Below are positions 51,238 through 58,741 of a stretch of DNA of 63,076 nucleotides, one piece after another. The DNA is taken from assembly GCA_013335175.1 (NCBI GenBank), contig JAAXWC010000008.1, positions 1 through 63,076 on the forward strand. The letters run 5' to 3'. Source of the stretch: Candidatus Roizmanbacteria bacterium. GTDB taxonomy: Bacteria; Patescibacteriota; Microgenomatia; UBA1406; GWC2-37-13. The position numbers and the translations under genes were made by a program. Within the stretch, counting starts at the first letter, position 1; each line of letters starts with the position of its first letter. Under the pieces are notes generated by a model, which saw nothing but the letters and a program-made list of their open reading frames with translations, was not told the DNA's origin and searched no databases.

Positions 51238-51924
51238 TTACATGCATCCTTTTTCTTTTAAACTGCAAAAGTTTTCGGAAGTAATAATGACGTGGTCTAA
51301 AAGTGAAATACCGAATAATTCGCCCGCTTTGGCAATGCGTTTGGTAATCAAAATATCTTCCTCTGAAGGTTCGGGCGAACCAGAAGGATGATTGTGCACC
51401 AGAATAATACTTGCTGCATGCCTGCGAATTGCCGCACTAAAGATCTCCCGCGGATGGACCAGACTTGCATCGAGGGTACCGATTGAAATAATATCTGTTG
51501 CTATAATTTGATTGCGTGTACTGAGAGAAACGAGAAGTAAATGCTCTTTGGAAAAATTACTAATATTCTTCTTTGCTGCCATGTATATTTCTACCGGAGT
51601 AGAAACACTATTTTTGCTGAACTTTTCTTGTCCCCGCAGTCGTTTTCCGATTTCAAAACACGCCTGAAGTTGCGCTGCTTTAGCAATGCCAATCCCATGA
51701 ATATCGCAAAGGTCCTCGAAAGAGGCATCTGCCAATCCATCTACCGATTGAAATCGATTCATGATTCGCTGTGCCGTAACTAGCACCGACTCCCCCGCAA
51801 TTCCTCGCCCTAATATAAGAGCAAGCAACTCCTGTATCGAAAGCGCCTGAACTCCATACTGTTGTAATCGCTCTCGTGGCCGATCCTCCTTTGGGATTGC
51901 ATGCAGAGTAAAATTGCTTTTCAT
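51238..51924 (-). CDS. radC: RadC family JAB/MPN-domain protein
   Basis: This 228-residue RadC has an N-terminal helix-hairpin-helix half (DICDIHGIGIAKAAQLQACFEIGKRL, about residues 70-95). The C-terminal JAMM metalloprotease-like domain holds the metal motif HNHPSGSPEPSEED (about 175-188) and a preceding glutamate-side strand. The name DNA repair protein is historical; the function is unsettled. The gene is often near mobile and defence genes, and here it lies between the defence island and murE. It follows murE by 32 bases and is likely on the same transcript. Confidence 0.93.
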   Translation of the reverse strand: MKSNFTLHAIPKEDRPRERLQQYGVQALSIQELLALILGRGIAGESVLVTAQRIMNRFQSVDGLADASFEDLCDIHGIGIAKAAQLQACFEIGKRLRGQEKFSKNSVSTPVEIYMAAKKNISNFSKEHLLLVSLSTRNQIIATDIISIGTLDASLVHPREIFSAAIRRHAASIILVHNHPSGSPEPSEEDILITKRIAKAGELFGISLLDHVIITSENFCSLKEKGCM

Positions 51925-51956
51925 GAAGATAGTGTGCAGGAGTAGCTATCAAAAAT

Positions 51957-53174
51957 CTAGAGACTATAATCTACAAAAGCCTGTTTTATTGCTTCTTTAT
52001 CGCTCCATTGAATTTCATTTTTTCCCCGTGCAAGGCTCTTTTCATGGCCTTTTCCCGTAACCACTACTATATCATTTTCACTCATTATAGAAACTGCTTT
52101 TTGGATTGCGAGGTTTCGATCAAAAATACTTATAAACTGATGAGAACCACTCAGAGTCTCGTTCTTTTCAAACCCCAAATGGCGTAACCCCTCTGCAATC
52201 TGTTCACAAATGAGACTCACCGACTCAGTACGATAATCTTCTTCCGTCAGAATCACTTTATCTGCAAACGCGGCACTCGCTTCACCCATGAGCGGACGTT
52301 TTGCAGAATCTCTCTTTCCTGCTGCACCAAAAACATGAATAATGTTCTTTTCTGGATACTTCTGCTTTACAAATTTTAAAAGATTGGCAACTGCATTCGG
52401 CGTGTGCGCGAAATCGATAATCACCTGTTTTCCTTTCAAATTTAATTCTTCCACCCGACCTTGCGGCAAAACAAATGACTGCATACCGGAATATATTTCT
52501 GCATCGGTAAGCCCTAGCTCTCGACACAGTCCATAACAAGCTAAATAATTGTAGGCGTTAAATTCAGGGAGTGTCTGACCAAGCTTCGCCCCGATATCAA
52601 ACGAATAATCGGCAGGAGCATGCAATCCATAGGTTTTGCGTTTGATCTGACGTCCGTCCAATAATTGTTCAAGCTGGGAGTACGAACCGTCATCCCGGTT
52701 GAGTAACGCAAACTTTGAAGCAAGCAGCAACTTTGCTTTTGCTAAGAGATAACGCCGATGTGTTTTGTGGTAATCAAAATGTTCATGCGTAATATTGGTT
52801 ATAAGAGAAGCAACAAACGGAACGCCCCAGACACGATTCTGGTCGAGTGCATGGGATGTTGTCTCTAAAACAAAAAATTCATCTCCCGCACGCACACTTT
52901 TTTTCAGCATTTTTTGAACAAAAAAAGAATTTGGAGTAGTAGTATGAAGACCAGTGTCGTATTCCGAATCACCAATTTTTGCATAGACGGTGGAGATCAT
53001 AGAAACGTTACGACCTGCAGTATGCAAAATGTGATACAACAGCGAAGTTGTGGTCGTTTTTCCGTCCGTCCCCGTTACCCCGATTACCTGTACGTGTCTT
53101 CCGGGAAAACCAAATAGAACGTTCGCAACAAATGCCTGGACCAAATGTACCTGATTTTTGAATGACTGAACCAT
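51957..53174 (-). CDS. murE: MurE-like Mur ligase (UDP-MurNAc-tripeptide synthetase type)
   Basis: This 405-residue Mur ligase starts at ATG 53174. The ATP loop is GVTGTDGKTTTTSLLYHIL (about residues 34-52); TTSHALDQNRVWGV and NITHEHFDYHKTHRRYLLAKAKLL are MurE-type. The usual N-terminal UDP-binding domain is almost absent, as the ATP loop comes ~70 residues earlier than in typical MurE. The DNPR motif that marks diaminopimelate-specific MurE is replaced by EEDYRTES, so the added amino acid cannot be predicted. It shares a divergent promoter region with pyrH. Confidence 0.88.
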   Translation of the reverse strand: MVQSFKNQVHLVQAFVANVLFGFPGRHVQVIGVTGTDGKTTTTSLLYHILHTAGRNVSMISTVYAKIGDSEYDTGLHTTTPNSFFVQKMLKKSVRAGDEFFVLETTSHALDQNRVWGVPFVASLITNITHEHFDYHKTHRRYLLAKAKLLLASKFALLNRDDGSYSQLEQLLDGRQIKRKTYGLHAPADYSFDIGAKLGQTLPEFNAYNYLACYGLCRELGLTDAEIYSGMQSFVLPQGRVEELNLKGKQVIIDFAHTPNAVANLLKFVKQKYPEKNIIHVFGAAGKRDSAKRPLMGEASAAFADKVILTEEDYRTESVSLICEQIAEGLRHLGFEKNETLSGSHQFISIFDRNLAIQKAVSIMSENDIVVVTGKGHEKSLARGKNEIQWSDKEAIKQAFVDYSL

Positions 53175-53180
53175 ACCATT

Positions 53181-53210
53181 ATTATATAGTGTATAATCCC
53201 TTGACAACAA
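53181..53210 (-). promoter_or_regulatory. Promoter of murE-radC, leaderless type
   Basis: The minus-strand -35 is TTGTTG (53210-53205), the spacer 18 bases, and the -10 a perfect TATAAT (53186-53181). Six bases separate it from the ATG at 53174. The -35 overlaps the -35 of the divergent pyrH promoter. Confidence 0.65.
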
Positions 53211-53229
53211 TACGAATTAACGTTATGTT
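53201..53229 (+). promoter_or_regulatory. Promoter of pyrH
   Basis: The -35 is a perfect TTGACA (53201-53206), the spacer 17 bases, and the -10 TATGTT (53224-53229). The predicted leader is about 26 bases, longer than most in this window, with no Shine-Dalgarno site. A second TATAAT at 53192-53197 could serve as an alternative -10. Confidence 0.55.
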
Positions 53230-53261
53230 GATAGAATACTTTATTATTTTTACGTCATTTT

Positions 53262-53987
53262 ATGGACTATCCTTATAAATATAAACGCGTCCTTTTGAAA
53301 CTTACCGGTGAATCGTTCGGTGGCGATTCAAAAAAAGGATTTGACTTTGAAACGATAGATAAAATGGCAAAGTATTTACATACGTTAAAAGACAGTACGG
53401 GTATTGAGCTCGCAATTGTTGTCGGCGGGGGGAATTTTTTTCGAGGTCGAGAAGCAGCAGGAACAAACGTAGACAACGCAACTGCAGATTATATAGGTAT
53501 GCTTGCCACCGTAATGAATACATTAGCCCTTCAAGAAGCTCTTGAGCGTTATGGCAGTATTACCCGAGTTATGTCTCCCCTCTATATTCAGTCAGTTTGT
53601 GAACCCTTTGTTCGTCGAAAAGCAATCCGCCATCTGGAAAAGGGCCGTATCGTTATCCTGGGAGGTGGGACCGGAAATCCGTTCTTCACTACCGATTCTG
53701 GAGCAGCCCTCAAAGCCTGTGAACTGAAATGCGAGATAATCTTAAAAGCAAGTAATGTAGATGGAATTTATAATACGGACCCAAAACTCGATTCAAAAGC
53801 AACCCTCTATAAGCGCCTTACCTATCAGGAAGCTCTCGAAAAAGGTCTTACCGTCATGGATAACACGGCGTTTGCTCTTTGCCAACGGGAAAAGATACCA
53901 ATCGTTCTCTTTAACATCTCCCACCTCGAAAACATTGAAAAAATTATGCGAGGCGAAGAAGTCGGAACTTTGGTAACGCAGGGATAA
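53262..53987 (+). CDS. pyrH: Uridylate kinase
   Basis: This 241-residue hexameric-type UMP kinase of the amino-acid-kinase fold makes UDP from UMP and ATP. Landmarks are KRVLLKLTGESFGG (N-terminal phosphate loop), AIVVGGGNFFRGREAAG (about residues 50-66), the UMP-site region NATADYIGMLATVMNTLALQ, ILGGGTGNPFFTTDSGAALKA, and NVDGIYNTDPK. It stands alone on the plus strand, divergent from murE. It is about 100 bases short of the convergent PBP gene. Confidence 0.97.
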   Translation: MDYPYKYKRVLLKLTGESFGGDSKKGFDFETIDKMAKYLHTLKDSTGIELAIVVGGGNFFRGREAAGTNVDNATADYIGMLATVMNTLALQEALERYGSITRVMSPLYIQSVCEPFVRRKAIRHLEKGRIVILGGGTGNPFFTTDSGAALKACELKCEIILKASNVDGIYNTDPKLDSKATLYKRLTYQEALEKGLTVMDNTAFALCQREKIPIVLFNISHLENIEKIMRGEEVGTLVTQG

Positions 53988-54016
53988 AAGTAACCTATCC
54001 GGAATTACATAGCTTC

Positions 54017-54060
54017 GTCATTGCCGCTTGCGTTAGCAACGTTTGACGTTGTCGGCAATC
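54017..54060. repeat. Complex inverted repeat between convergent pyrH and ftsI
   Basis: Outer arms ATTGCCG and CGGCAAT enclose an inner CAACG-TTTGA-CGTTG hairpin. It starts with GTCATTG, like the other dispersed elements of this window. It may serve as a bidirectional transcript end, though no long T-run follows. Confidence 0.5.
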
Positions 54061-54087
54061 GTTGTTACGAACAATACATGAATGAGT

Positions 54088-55746
54088 TTATTCACTCGGG
54101 GGAATATTGTAGTAAACAAATAGTTCTCTCGCTATTTCAAAGAATAGGGGTGCTGCCGTTTCTGCGCCCCATTGAGAGCTCTTTGGCTCGCGGAGCACCG
54201 TAAGCATAATAAATTTTGGATTATCTGCCGGCGCAAAACCGATAAAAGACGCTACTGTTTTTGTAGCATCGTAATGCCCTGCAATTGGAATTTGCGCAGT
54301 ACCGGTCTTACCACCGACTTTATACCCTTTTGGTACTGCCCATTTCACCTCTCCATTTTCAACCGTATCAACCAGCATTTTTCTCATAATAGCCGAGTTT
54401 TTTTCGGTGATGATTCGCCGAACAACCTGTCTATCCCTTTTTTTCTCACCATCATTATCTCGCATTGCATACACCGTATAGGGTTTCAACAGATACCCCC
54501 CATTAATAACCGCGGAGAATGCACGGATCATCTGCATCGGAGTTACTGACACTCCCTGTCCAAAGGTTGCCGTAGCATAGTCGATGGGATACCAATCTTC
54601 CTTCGGTTTTAAATAACCTGCCACCTCTCCCTGAAGATCAATTCCCGTTTCTTTTCCAAATCCGTACTTTTGTACATAGCTGTAAACATTATCATTCCCT
54701 AACTTCTGTCCAATAAATACCATTCCAACATTGGAAGATTTTTCCAAAATCTGAGTGATAGAAATCATACCCGAATATTTGCTATCCCATGTTTTAATTT
54801 CGTATTCGCCAACACTCACGGGCCCGGTTTCATTGAAAACTTCGTCGGGTTTAATCGCACCTTCTTCCAGAGCAGCTGCAACAATTAAGGGTTTGAAGGT
54901 CGAGCCTGGTTCATATAAGTTTTGAATACTCGAATTTTTAAACACGGTTTGCTCAAAATCCCAGTAGGTACTTGGATCGTAATCGGGAAGACAAGTAAGG
55001 GCTAAAAGCTCCATTGTTTGCGGATTGGCAATAATAACGCATCCTTCAAGTGCCTGAGAAGAAATCATCGCATCCTTTAATTTTTGTTTCGCAATATTTT
55101 GAACTGCTTTGTCTATCGTGAGCAGAATATCTCTTCCATTTTCTGCAGGCATTTTTTCCTGGGTACCGATAAAAATAGGACGGTCGGTAAGATCGCGTTC
55201 AGATTTGAGAAATCCTGGCAGCCCCATGAGCTCTTTGTTATAATATCCTTCAATGCCAAAGTATCCGGTGTTTTCCCCCTGAGCATTTTTCCCCACAAAC
55301 CCCAAAATATGGGCTGAAAGAGAAGCCTCCGGATAAAACCGTTTTGTCTGATTATCAAACCCGAGACCAAATAATTTAATAGACTCAAGTTGCTGTTTTT
55401 CTTCTTTTGTAACTCCGCTTTTAATTGCTACCCACTGTTTTGTTTGATCAAGACGGGCCTCTAACGTTGTTTCGCCAATATGGAGCACGTCGTCTATGTG
55501 TTTTATAACGGCAAAGCGATCAGTAATTTTTTTCGGTTCAGCAAAAAGTTGGTAAACCGTTTCATTGAGCGCAAGCGGACTCCCATTTCGATCGAGAACC
55601 TTTCCCCGCTCAGGAAGAATTTTTTGAGTTCTCACGTACTCTGCATTAAAATTGTTGGCATTCAAAACCTGAAGAAAAAAGAGTTTCGCGAGAATCGCGA
55701 GAAAACAAAAGAAGAAAATGGTAAACAGAACACGGGACTTCATCAT
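54088..55746 (-). CDS. ftsI: Class B penicillin-binding protein (FtsI/PBP2-type transpeptidase)
   Basis: This 552-residue bitopic protein has an N-terminal membrane helix (about residues 6-24) and a PBP dimerisation domain starting ILPERGKVLDRNGSPLALNE. The transpeptidase domain has the catalytic SxxK in YEPGSTFKPLIVA (about residue 282), SxN in EKSSNVGM, and KTGT in VGGKTGTAQIPIA (about 478). No PASTA domain is seen. It crosslinks septal peptidoglycan with FtsW. It is the last gene of the mraZ-rsmH-ftsL-ftsI block, so the FtsI role is well supported by context. Confidence 0.94.
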   Translation of the reverse strand: MMKSRVLFTIFFFCFLAILAKLFFLQVLNANNFNAEYVRTQKILPERGKVLDRNGSPLALNETVYQLFAEPKKITDRFAVIKHIDDVLHIGETTLEARLDQTKQWVAIKSGVTKEEKQQLESIKLFGLGFDNQTKRFYPEASLSAHILGFVGKNAQGENTGYFGIEGYYNKELMGLPGFLKSERDLTDRPIFIGTQEKMPAENGRDILLTIDKAVQNIAKQKLKDAMISSQALEGCVIIANPQTMELLALTCLPDYDPSTYWDFEQTVFKNSSIQNLYEPGSTFKPLIVAAALEEGAIKPDEVFNETGPVSVGEYEIKTWDSKYSGMISITQILEKSSNVGMVFIGQKLGNDNVYSYVQKYGFGKETGIDLQGEVAGYLKPKEDWYPIDYATATFGQGVSVTPMQMIRAFSAVINGGYLLKPYTVYAMRDNDGEKKRDRQVVRRIITEKNSAIMRKMLVDTVENGEVKWAVPKGYKVGGKTGTAQIPIAGHYDATKTVASFIGFAPADNPKFIMLTVLREPKSSQWGAETAAPLFFEIARELFVYYNIPPSE

Positions 55747-55749
55747 GGA

Positions 55750-56025
55750 TTATCGGTTAAGAGCGTACGTCATCTGTTCCAAATATACAGGGGAGGTTTT
55801 TTTCGTAAAATTCATTGCCACCGCCTGTGTTGCCGCATTGGATAATGAATCAATATTATACACCTGTTTTTCTAAATCAATATTTTCTTGATGAATTTGT
55901 ACTGTTTTTGACTCATACTTATTGATCTCGTCGCCAAGAGACATTCCCGACATAAAAATGAACACATTAGCGGTAATAAGGAAGGTAAAGATCGACCAAA
56001 TGGTAAGTTTTACATATGCATTCAT
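55750..56025 (-). CDS. ftsL: FtsL-like bitopic division protein
   Basis: This 91-residue protein (from ATG 56025) has one membrane helix (about residues 6-28). A coiled-coil stretch follows (GDEINKYESKTVQIHQENIDLEKQV is a leucine/heptad-type segment), with a short tail. Sequence identity in FtsL is always low; the call rests on size, topology and position between rsmH and ftsI, the classical ftsL site. A TTG at 56049 would give a four-base overlap with rsmH but is a less likely start. Confidence 0.8.
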   Translation of the reverse strand: MNAYVKLTIWSIFTFLITANVFIFMSGMSLGDEINKYESKTVQIHQENIDLEKQVYNIDSLSNAATQAVAMNFTKKTSPVYLEQMTYALNR

Positions 56026-56045
56026 AGTATTTATATTTTCATTTT

Positions 56046-56870
56046 TCAATTTTTAACAATAATTCTTAGCATTGCCGAGCGCTCAAAAGACTTTTTTACT
56101 CCAAAGTCTGCTGGCTTTACTTTTTGAACCGCGCATCCCTTTTCTTTTGCAAATTGCTTTACCATCCGGTCTTCCAACGAGTGAAATGTAATGACTACAA
56201 TTCGCCCTTCGGGTTTGAGCAGATTCCAAGCTCCTGCGAGACCTTCACGAATATTTTCAAATTCGTGATTTACCTCTATTCGGAGCGCCTGAAATATGCG
56301 AGCGAACGAACCAACCTGCCCCATTGCCTGTTTCAGATCTCCAACGGTATGAATGTGGTTGAGTCTTCGCGATCGAACAATATTTTCGGCTACGTCGTGC
56401 GCGTGCACGTCCTCTGAATTTTTTGCAAACATGGTATATAAGTCCTCAAGTGAGTAGGAATTGACAATATCTGCTGCTGTTGTTCCTTCCCCTTCATGAA
56501 TGCGCATATCCAATGGCTCTGCATTTGCTTTAAACGAAAAACCGCGTCCACTTCGAGCAATTTGTTCCATCGACAATCCAAAATCAAAGAGCACTCCATC
56601 TACTAACCCAAACTGATTTTCCTGAGCAACCTTTTCAATCGTGGAAAAGTTACTCAGAACAACCTGTACCTGAGCTGTTCCTGCAAACTGATTGACCAAC
56701 TTTTGATACTGTGCAGAATCCCAATCGAGCGCAAGCACTCGTCCGCCGCGCGCTAGAATTTGCCGGGTATGTCCACCTTCACCTGTAGTCGCATCTATAT
56801 AGAGACCTCCTTCAGTTACCTGAAGAACGTTGATTGCTTGTTCTAAAAATACCGGTGTGTGTATAGACAT
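56046..56870 (-). CDS. rsmH: 16S rRNA (cytosine-1402-N4)-methyltransferase
   Basis: This 274-residue RsmH/MraW has an N-terminal HTPVFLEQAINVL, SAM motif IDATTGEGGHTRQIL (about residues 23-37), DGVLFDFGLSMEQIARSGRGFSF (about 95-117), DMRIHEG, and the C-terminal VVITFHSLEDRMVKQF. It methylates C1402 of 16S rRNA in the small subunit. It is the second gene of the mraZ block, with a 22-base gap. At 274 residues it is a little shorter than most family members (about 310). Confidence 0.96.
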   Translation of the reverse strand: MSIHTPVFLEQAINVLQVTEGGLYIDATTGEGGHTRQILARGGRVLALDWDSAQYQKLVNQFAGTAQVQVVLSNFSTIEKVAQENQFGLVDGVLFDFGLSMEQIARSGRGFSFKANAEPLDMRIHEGEGTTAADIVNSYSLEDLYTMFAKNSEDVHAHDVAENIVRSRRLNHIHTVGDLKQAMGQVGSFARIFQALRIEVNHEFENIREGLAGAWNLLKPEGRIVVITFHSLEDRMVKQFAKEKGCAVQKVKPADFGVKKSFERSAMLRIIVKN

Positions 56871-56892
56871 ATATATAATTACCTAAACTGTG

Positions 56893-57288
56893 TTATTCGT
56901 GAATCTTTTCTGCGTACTGCTTCCAAGTTTCGCTGTCCCAAATCTCGAAATGATCGCCAACTCCGATGATAATTACCTTTTCTTTAATAACTCCGTGGAG
57001 AGCTAAATTTTTGGGTAAAACAAATCGTCCCTGTTCATCTATTTCCAGATAGACAGCAGACGAAAAAAGGAGTCGTCTTTTTTCCAGATTTTCTTTTTCT
57101 AGCAACGAGACCTGTAAAAGCGCTTGGGCTCGAACCTCCCAATCAGCTTTGTTATACCCTGCAAGACACTGATCAAAACCTCGGGTAAGTACAAATTCTC
57201 CTCCTTGTAAAAGTTCTCGGAGTTTTTTTGGAAGAACTACTCTACCTCCATTTGTGACTGAAAGTTCATATTCACCAAAAAACACCAT
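56893..57288 (-). CDS. mraZ: Transcriptional regulator MraZ
   Basis: This 131-residue protein has two AbrB/SpoVT-type half-domains. The first contains GGRVVLPKKLRELL (about residues 14-27). The second contains LEIDEQGRFVLPKNLALHG (about 85-103); the DxxGRxxLPxxL motif is clear in both. MraZ binds repeated sites upstream of its own operon in other bacteria and controls the dcw cluster. Here it heads the mraZ-rsmH-ftsL-ftsI block. I could not identify a convincing tandem MraZ box in the 100 bases upstream. Confidence 0.95.
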   Translation of the reverse strand: MVFFGEYELSVTNGGRVVLPKKLRELLQGGEFVLTRGFDQCLAGYNKADWEVRAQALLQVSLLEKENLEKRRLLFSSAVYLEIDEQGRFVLPKNLALHGVIKEKVIIIGVGDHFEIWDSETWKQYAEKIHE

Positions 57289-57296
57289 ATGTATCC

Positions 57297-57325
57297 ATTA
57301 TCTGCCATTTCACACCAAATGTCAA
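57297..57325 (-). promoter_or_regulatory. Promoter of mraZ-rsmH-ftsL-ftsI, leaderless type
   Basis: The minus-strand -35 is a perfect TTGACA (57325-57320), the spacer 17 bases, and the -10 GATAAT (57302-57297). Eight bases separate it from the ATG. This is one of the clearest promoters of the window. Confidence 0.75.
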
Positions 57326-57381
57326 TGAGAATTTTGAAAGAAAAGTGCTCCGTTTCGGCGAATGCGGGAATCAATTCCATA

Positions 57382-57404
57382 GTCATTCCGGCCTGTCCGG
57401 AATC
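57382..57404. repeat. Hairpin repeat, left copy beside the APH gene
   Basis: GTC-ATTCCGG-CCTGT-CCGGAAT-C. It matches 22 of 23 bases of the element at 58619-58641 in inverted orientation. Confidence 0.7.
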
Positions 57405-57417
57405 CATTTTTCCCTCC

Positions 57418-57444
57418 GTCATCCCCGCGAAGGCGGGGATCCAA
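57418..57444. repeat. Hairpin repeat, GTCATCCCCGC type
   Basis: GTC, then ATCCCCGC-GAAG-GCGGGGAT, a perfect 8-base stem with a 4-base loop. It is much more GC-rich than the surroundings. It lies 80-100 bases past the stop codon of the APH-family gene and could act in 3' end formation. Confidence 0.65.
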
Positions 57445-57523
57445 GCCCTTATTACTTAGGCGAAAAATGAAAAGCTGAAGAAGAAAAATAGTGAAGGAAG
57501 TTCTCTGAAGAATGTTCTAAAAC

Positions 57524-58597
57524 CTAAATCCCAAAAAATGCTGTTTCTTCCAACAAGGCCTCTTTTCCGACACGAATCTTATCTTTCAAAAAATCGGATT
57601 TGTCCACTTGAAAACGTTTAACTCGCAGTGCCATTTTTGAAATGGTATAACGTAGTCGGTAAAAATGAAAACGCGTATCAAAATCAACAGGCAACGATCC
57701 AACTAATTTATACCCCTCTAAAAAGGTCGCAAATCGATCCATACTGAAAAAGGTTGACCAACAAGCTAAATCGGCAACTGGATCCCCCGCATGGCTTTCG
57801 TCCCAGTCCAAAATTCCAGTGATTATTTTCCCATCTGTAAGAAGATTCCAATCAGCATAATCATTATGAATAAGTCGAGCAGTATCGAATGGTTCAAAAT
57901 TCATGTTTTCAAAAGTACGTTGCATATTAACCGACTGACCTACCTGAATAACCTCAAATTTTATTAACCGTTGCAAATTTTCTTCAAGCCCGGACCAGAT
58001 AAAATCATGATAATTTTTGTGTAACCCGGCTAGCTGATTTTCAGTCTTCGCAATCCTATTATCAAAACTTCCAAATCCGTGTACATTGATTTCATGAATT
58101 CGTGCCATAAGTGATCCTGCTGAATGCAGCAATTGATTTTCGGGTTCTTTATCTTTGCTCAATAAGACATCCATCGTAATTCCAGGAGCAACCGTCATCA
58201 ACATAAAATCCATATCGTTCTCACCCGTAGCTGTATGGACTTCAAGAACTTCAGGTACAGGTAATTCTTTCACTTTCAGCTGCTCGAGGATCGTTTTTTC
58301 TACAAAAAAATATCCGTTTTTTACCCCTTTTGGATGCATCCGAACCACAAATTCCTGATTGTTTATTATCACTTTTCGCACAATATTTACATTACCCTTA
58401 AGGACATTTTCGTCCGCTGGGATTAATTCTATTGTTTTGATATGAGGTAAAACGGTAATGCCCGCTTGGAGGATACGGATAACTTCCTGAGGCGCAACAT
58501 CGTGACGTTTCAAAAAGATTTTTTCATAATCTTTAACGCTAAGGTCACGATCCGTTTGCCAGTAAAAGCAATTTCTTCGTTCAGATAAATTTAACAT
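57524..58597 (-). CDS. Aminoglycoside phosphotransferase-family kinase
   Basis: This 357-residue protein has the APH/choline-kinase fold. The N-lobe has VVRMHPKGVKNGYFFVEKTIL. The catalytic Brenner motif is LIHNDYADWNLLTDG (H-x-D-x4-N, about residues 249-263), followed by the metal-binding GILDWDESHAGDPVADLACW. Such kinases phosphorylate antibiotics or ordinary small metabolites, so resistance should not be assumed. It has its own extended -10 promoter and is bracketed by two inverted copies of a 23-base hairpin repeat. Confidence 0.88.
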   Translation of the reverse strand: MLNLSERRNCFYWQTDRDLSVKDYEKIFLKRHDVAPQEVIRILQAGITVLPHIKTIELIPADENVLKGNVNIVRKVIINNQEFVVRMHPKGVKNGYFFVEKTILEQLKVKELPVPEVLEVHTATGENDMDFMLMTVAPGITMDVLLSKDKEPENQLLHSAGSLMARIHEINVHGFGSFDNRIAKTENQLAGLHKNYHDFIWSGLEENLQRLIKFEVIQVGQSVNMQRTFENMNFEPFDTARLIHNDYADWNLLTDGKIITGILDWDESHAGDPVADLACWSTFFSMDRFATFLEGYKLVGSLPVDFDTRFHFYRLRYTISKMALRVKRFQVDKSDFLKDKIRVGKEALLEETAFFGI

Positions 58598-58604
58598 TCA
58601 GAGT

Positions 58605-58613
58605 ATTATAACA
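58605..58613 (-). promoter_or_regulatory. Extended -10 promoter of the APH-family gene, leaderless type
   Basis: TGTTATAAT on the minus strand is a perfect TGnTATAAT. It ends seven bases before the ATG at 58597. Confidence 0.65.
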
Positions 58614-58618
58614 AAATT

Positions 58619-58641
58619 GATTCCGGACAAGCCGGAATGAC
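58619..58641. repeat. Hairpin repeat, right copy beside the APH gene
   Basis: G-ATTCCGG-ACAAG-CCGGAAT-GAC, the inverted copy of 57382-57404 with one mismatch. It lies just upstream of the APH promoter. Confidence 0.7.
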
Positions 58642-58696
58642 AATGTTACCCGCGCTATTCCATTTTAAATTGATACATTAACTAAAATTTCTCTCC

Positions 58697-58725
58697 TTGT
58701 AAAACATACCCCTACAGCATACAAT
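58697..58725 (+). promoter_or_regulatory. Promoter of murJ-phosphorylase-mltG
   Basis: The -35 is TTGTAA (58697-58702), the spacer 17 bases, and the -10 TACAAT (58720-58725). Sixteen bases precede the ATG, so the leader is about ten bases with no ribosome-binding motif. Confidence 0.65.
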
Positions 58726-58741
58726 TAGATTCGTTTAACCT

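Noticed and set aside
57289-57400. Tandem MraZ-binding boxes upstream of mraZ
   Set aside because: I looked for repeated TGGGN-type boxes in the promoter region and found no convincing set of three or four.
57524-58597. Antibiotic resistance gene
   Set aside because: The fold is APH-like, but the family also phosphorylates ordinary metabolites, and nothing in the sequence points to a specific drug.
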